Origin: JBBDWZ01 sp050732575
Lineage (GTDB): Bacteria > Gemmatimonadota > Gemmatimonadetes > Longimicrobiales > RSA9
Direction of reading: 5' to 3'
Length of the DNA: 6,601 nt
NCBI GenBank assembly: GCA_050732575.1
Contig: JBOHRF010000291.1
Span: 1-6,601, forward strand
A model generated the notes under the pieces. The model searched no databases and was not told where the DNA came from. It saw nothing but the letters and a program-made list of their open reading frames with translations. Positions 5,530 to 6,601 of this stretch are shown piece by piece; the stretch's first letter is position 1, and every line of letters starts with the position of its first letter. A program made the translations under genes and the position numbers.

Positions 5530-6273
5530 ATGAGCTACCAGATTCGCGCGTTGTTCGTGCTGGCGCTGCTGGCGCCGGCCACCCTGCCCGGCCAAACGAT
5601 CAATGGCCGCATCATCGACGCGACCACTCGCCAGCCCGTGACTGCGGCTGCTGTTCGTCTCCTGGGGGGTGACCAGGTAGTGGCGGTCGCCACGAGTGAC
5701 GCGAACGGCCGATTCTCTCTCACTGCGCGCGGAGGCGGGCGCCATCGTATTGCGGCTACCCGGCTCGGTTTTGCGGATGCGGTCACCAACGTCATCGAGT
5801 TGACGGCCGGGGAGTCCATCACGGTGGAGCTGCAGATGAGTTCCGAGGCCGTAAAAGTGGCGCCCCTGACCATCGACGCGCCGCGCGATCGGTACCTCGA
5901 GTCCAAAGGGTTCTATGAGCGCATGCAGTCGGGTAATGGCGACTACATGACGGGTGAAGAGATCCGCAAACGCAACGCGTTTGCGTTGGCCGATCTGCTG
6001 CGCGGCCTGCGTGGCGTCAAGATTCAGCGCTCGGGCCCGCGCAACGAAGTGTATTTCACGGGCGCCAATTGCCTGCCCATGATCGTACTCGATGGATTGA
6101 CCGTTCGTTGGGGCGGCAAGAGCATGGCCACGTTGCAGCCGTTGGAAGACCTGGTCCCGATTGCCCACATCGATGGCATCGAAGCCTATCGCGGCGGTAG
6201 TGGCATCCCACCCGAATTCGTGGGCCCCAACGCCGGCTGCGGCGTGATCCTGATCTGGACCCGACACAAGTGA
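5530..6273 (+). CDS. Secreted carboxypeptidase-regulatory-like plus TonB plug-like protein, paralogue B
   Basis: The 247-residue product aligns end to end with paralogue A upstream. It has a signal peptide (IRALFVLALLAPATLPG, cleavage probably before Q22), a regulatory-like beta-sandwich at about 23-105 (INGRIIDATTRQPVTAAAVR, SDANGRFSLTARGGG, IELTAGESITVELQM), the linker signature YLESKGFYERM (122-132), and plug-like elements DLLRGLRGVKI (155-165), CLPMIVLDGLTV (181-192), DGIEAYRGGSGIPPEF (215-230) and CGVILIWT (237-244). Its plug motifs are nearer to the receptor consensus than those of A, for example VLDG instead of VDR. C181 and C237 match A's cysteines. The protein ends after the plug, with no barrel. 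ATG 5530 begins the signal peptide and no better start lies upstream. An outer-membrane or periplasmic role is expected; the partner or ligand is unknown. A hairpin follows the stop by four bases. Confidence 0.8.
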   Translation: MSYQIRALFVLALLAPATLPGQTINGRIIDATTRQPVTAAAVRLLGGDQVVAVATSDANGRFSLTARGGGRHRIAATRLGFADAVTNVIELTAGESITVELQMSSEAVKVAPLTIDAPRDRYLESKGFYERMQSGNGDYMTGEEIRKRNAFALADLLRGLRGVKIQRSGPRNEVYFTGANCLPMIVLDGLTVRWGGKSMATLQPLEDLVPIAHIDGIEAYRGGSGIPPEFVGPNAGCGVILIWTRHK

Positions 6274-6277
6274 AGGC

Positions 6278-6303
6278 GTGACGTGTGATGCGTCCCGCGT
6301 CAC
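6278..6303 (+). terminator. Hairpin between paralogue B and msrB (weak terminator or 5' leader structure)
   Basis: GTGACG (6278-6283) pairs with CGTCAC (6298-6303). The stem extends inward through a G-T wobble, a G-C pair, one mismatch and two further pairs to a TGCG tetraloop at 6289-6292. It starts four bases after the TGA of paralogue B and ends 11 bases before ATG 6315. There is no T-run, so termination would be inefficient; it could instead shape the msrB leader. Confidence 0.4.
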
Positions 6304-6314
6304 TCAGGGTGAGC

Positions 6315-6601
6315 ATGGACAAATCGAACAAATCGGACACGGAGTGGAAACGCGAGCTGACTCCAGAGCAGTATCACATCACGCGGGAGAAGGGTACGGA
6401 GCGCGCGTTCACGGGCGAGTATTGGAATTCCAAGGAAGAAGGTGTCTATCGGTGTGTGTGTTGCGGCAACGAGGTATTTCGCTCTGATGCGAAGTATGAT
6501 TCGGGCACGGGTTGGCCCAGCTACTATCAGCCGGCCAAGTCCGACGCTGTAACCACGGAAGCCGACGACAGCCTGTTCATGCGGCGCACGGAAGTATTGT
6601 G
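6315..6601 (+). CDS. msrB: Peptide-methionine (R)-S-oxide reductase MsrB, N-terminal part (3' end outside window)
   Basis: The frame from ATG 6315 is open to the window end, giving 95 residues plus two bases. MsrB reduces methionine-R-sulfoxide in proteins back to methionine, repairing oxidative damage. Diagnostic features are WKRELTPEQYHITREKGTER (11-30), AFTGEYWNSKEEGVYRCVCC (31-50) with the first zinc-binding pair C47-x-x-C50, FRSDAKYDSGTGWPSYYQP (55-73) with the GWPS motif at 66-69, and the following DDSLFMRRTEV. The second zinc pair and the catalytic cysteine near the C-terminus lie beyond the window. No signal peptide is seen, so it is expected in the cytoplasm. The purine-rich GGGTGAG just before the ATG is a poor, very close ribosome-binding site; GTG 6309, two codons upstream in frame, is an alternative start. 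It lies 41 bases after paralogue B with a hairpin in between. Confidence 0.93.
   Translation, partial: MDKSNKSDTEWKRELTPEQYHITREKGTERAFTGEYWNSKEEGVYRCVCCGNEVFRSDAKYDSGTGWPSYYQPAKSDAVTTEADDSLFMRRTEVL

Noticed and set aside
4993..6303. A 436-codon open frame on the minus strand spanning both plug-type genes
   Set aside because: It is antisense to two clearly coding paralogues with signal peptides and recognisable motifs, its translation shows no domain or signal I recognise, and long antisense frames are common in GC-rich DNA.

Overview
The window is GC-rich bacterial chromosome with densely packed genes and little intergenic space. Two adjacent genes encode small secreted proteins that pair a carboxypeptidase-regulatory-like domain with a TonB plug-like domain. 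That pairing, together with the lipoprotein-type di-haem oxidoreductase and the ABC ATPase with a TGHE switch region, suggests a Gram-negative bacterium with an outer membrane, plausibly Gemmatimonadota or a relative. The taxonomic guess is inference from protein style only.

Positions 1-1633 (+): the C-terminal part of an ABC-transporter ATPase, then after 25 bases a di-haem c-type cytochrome oxidoreductase (DHOR/DUF1111 family) carrying a lipoprotein signal. Positions 1670-3323 (+): a three-gene translationally coupled unit (three-helix membrane protein, RimJ/RimL-type GNAT acetyltransferase, PhzF-family isomerase). Both internal junctions are ATGA overlaps, and a -10-like box sits at leaderless distance from the first ATG. 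Positions 3351-4127 (-): an ArsR-like winged-helix regulator followed by the remains of its SRPBCC partner gene, which is cut short where the convergent PhzF gene ends and also appears frameshifted near its start. Positions 4205-4540 (+): a small double-cysteine protein transcribed divergently from the regulator, again with a -10-like box at leaderless distance.

Positions 4687-6273 (+): two tandem paralogues of about 250 residues, each with a signal peptide, a beta-sandwich domain and a plug-like domain but no TonB-receptor barrel. Positions 6315-6601 (+): the N-terminal part of a peptide-methionine (R)-S-oxide reductase, MsrB, preceded by a hairpin.

No tRNA, rRNA, CRISPR array, insertion sequence or phage gene was recognised. 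The points most worth a second look are the barrel-less plug paralogues, the decaying SRPBCC gene, and the two promoters placed as if for leaderless transcripts. I do not see a convincing new multi-gene system; most of the window is ordinary housekeeping and accessory metabolism.
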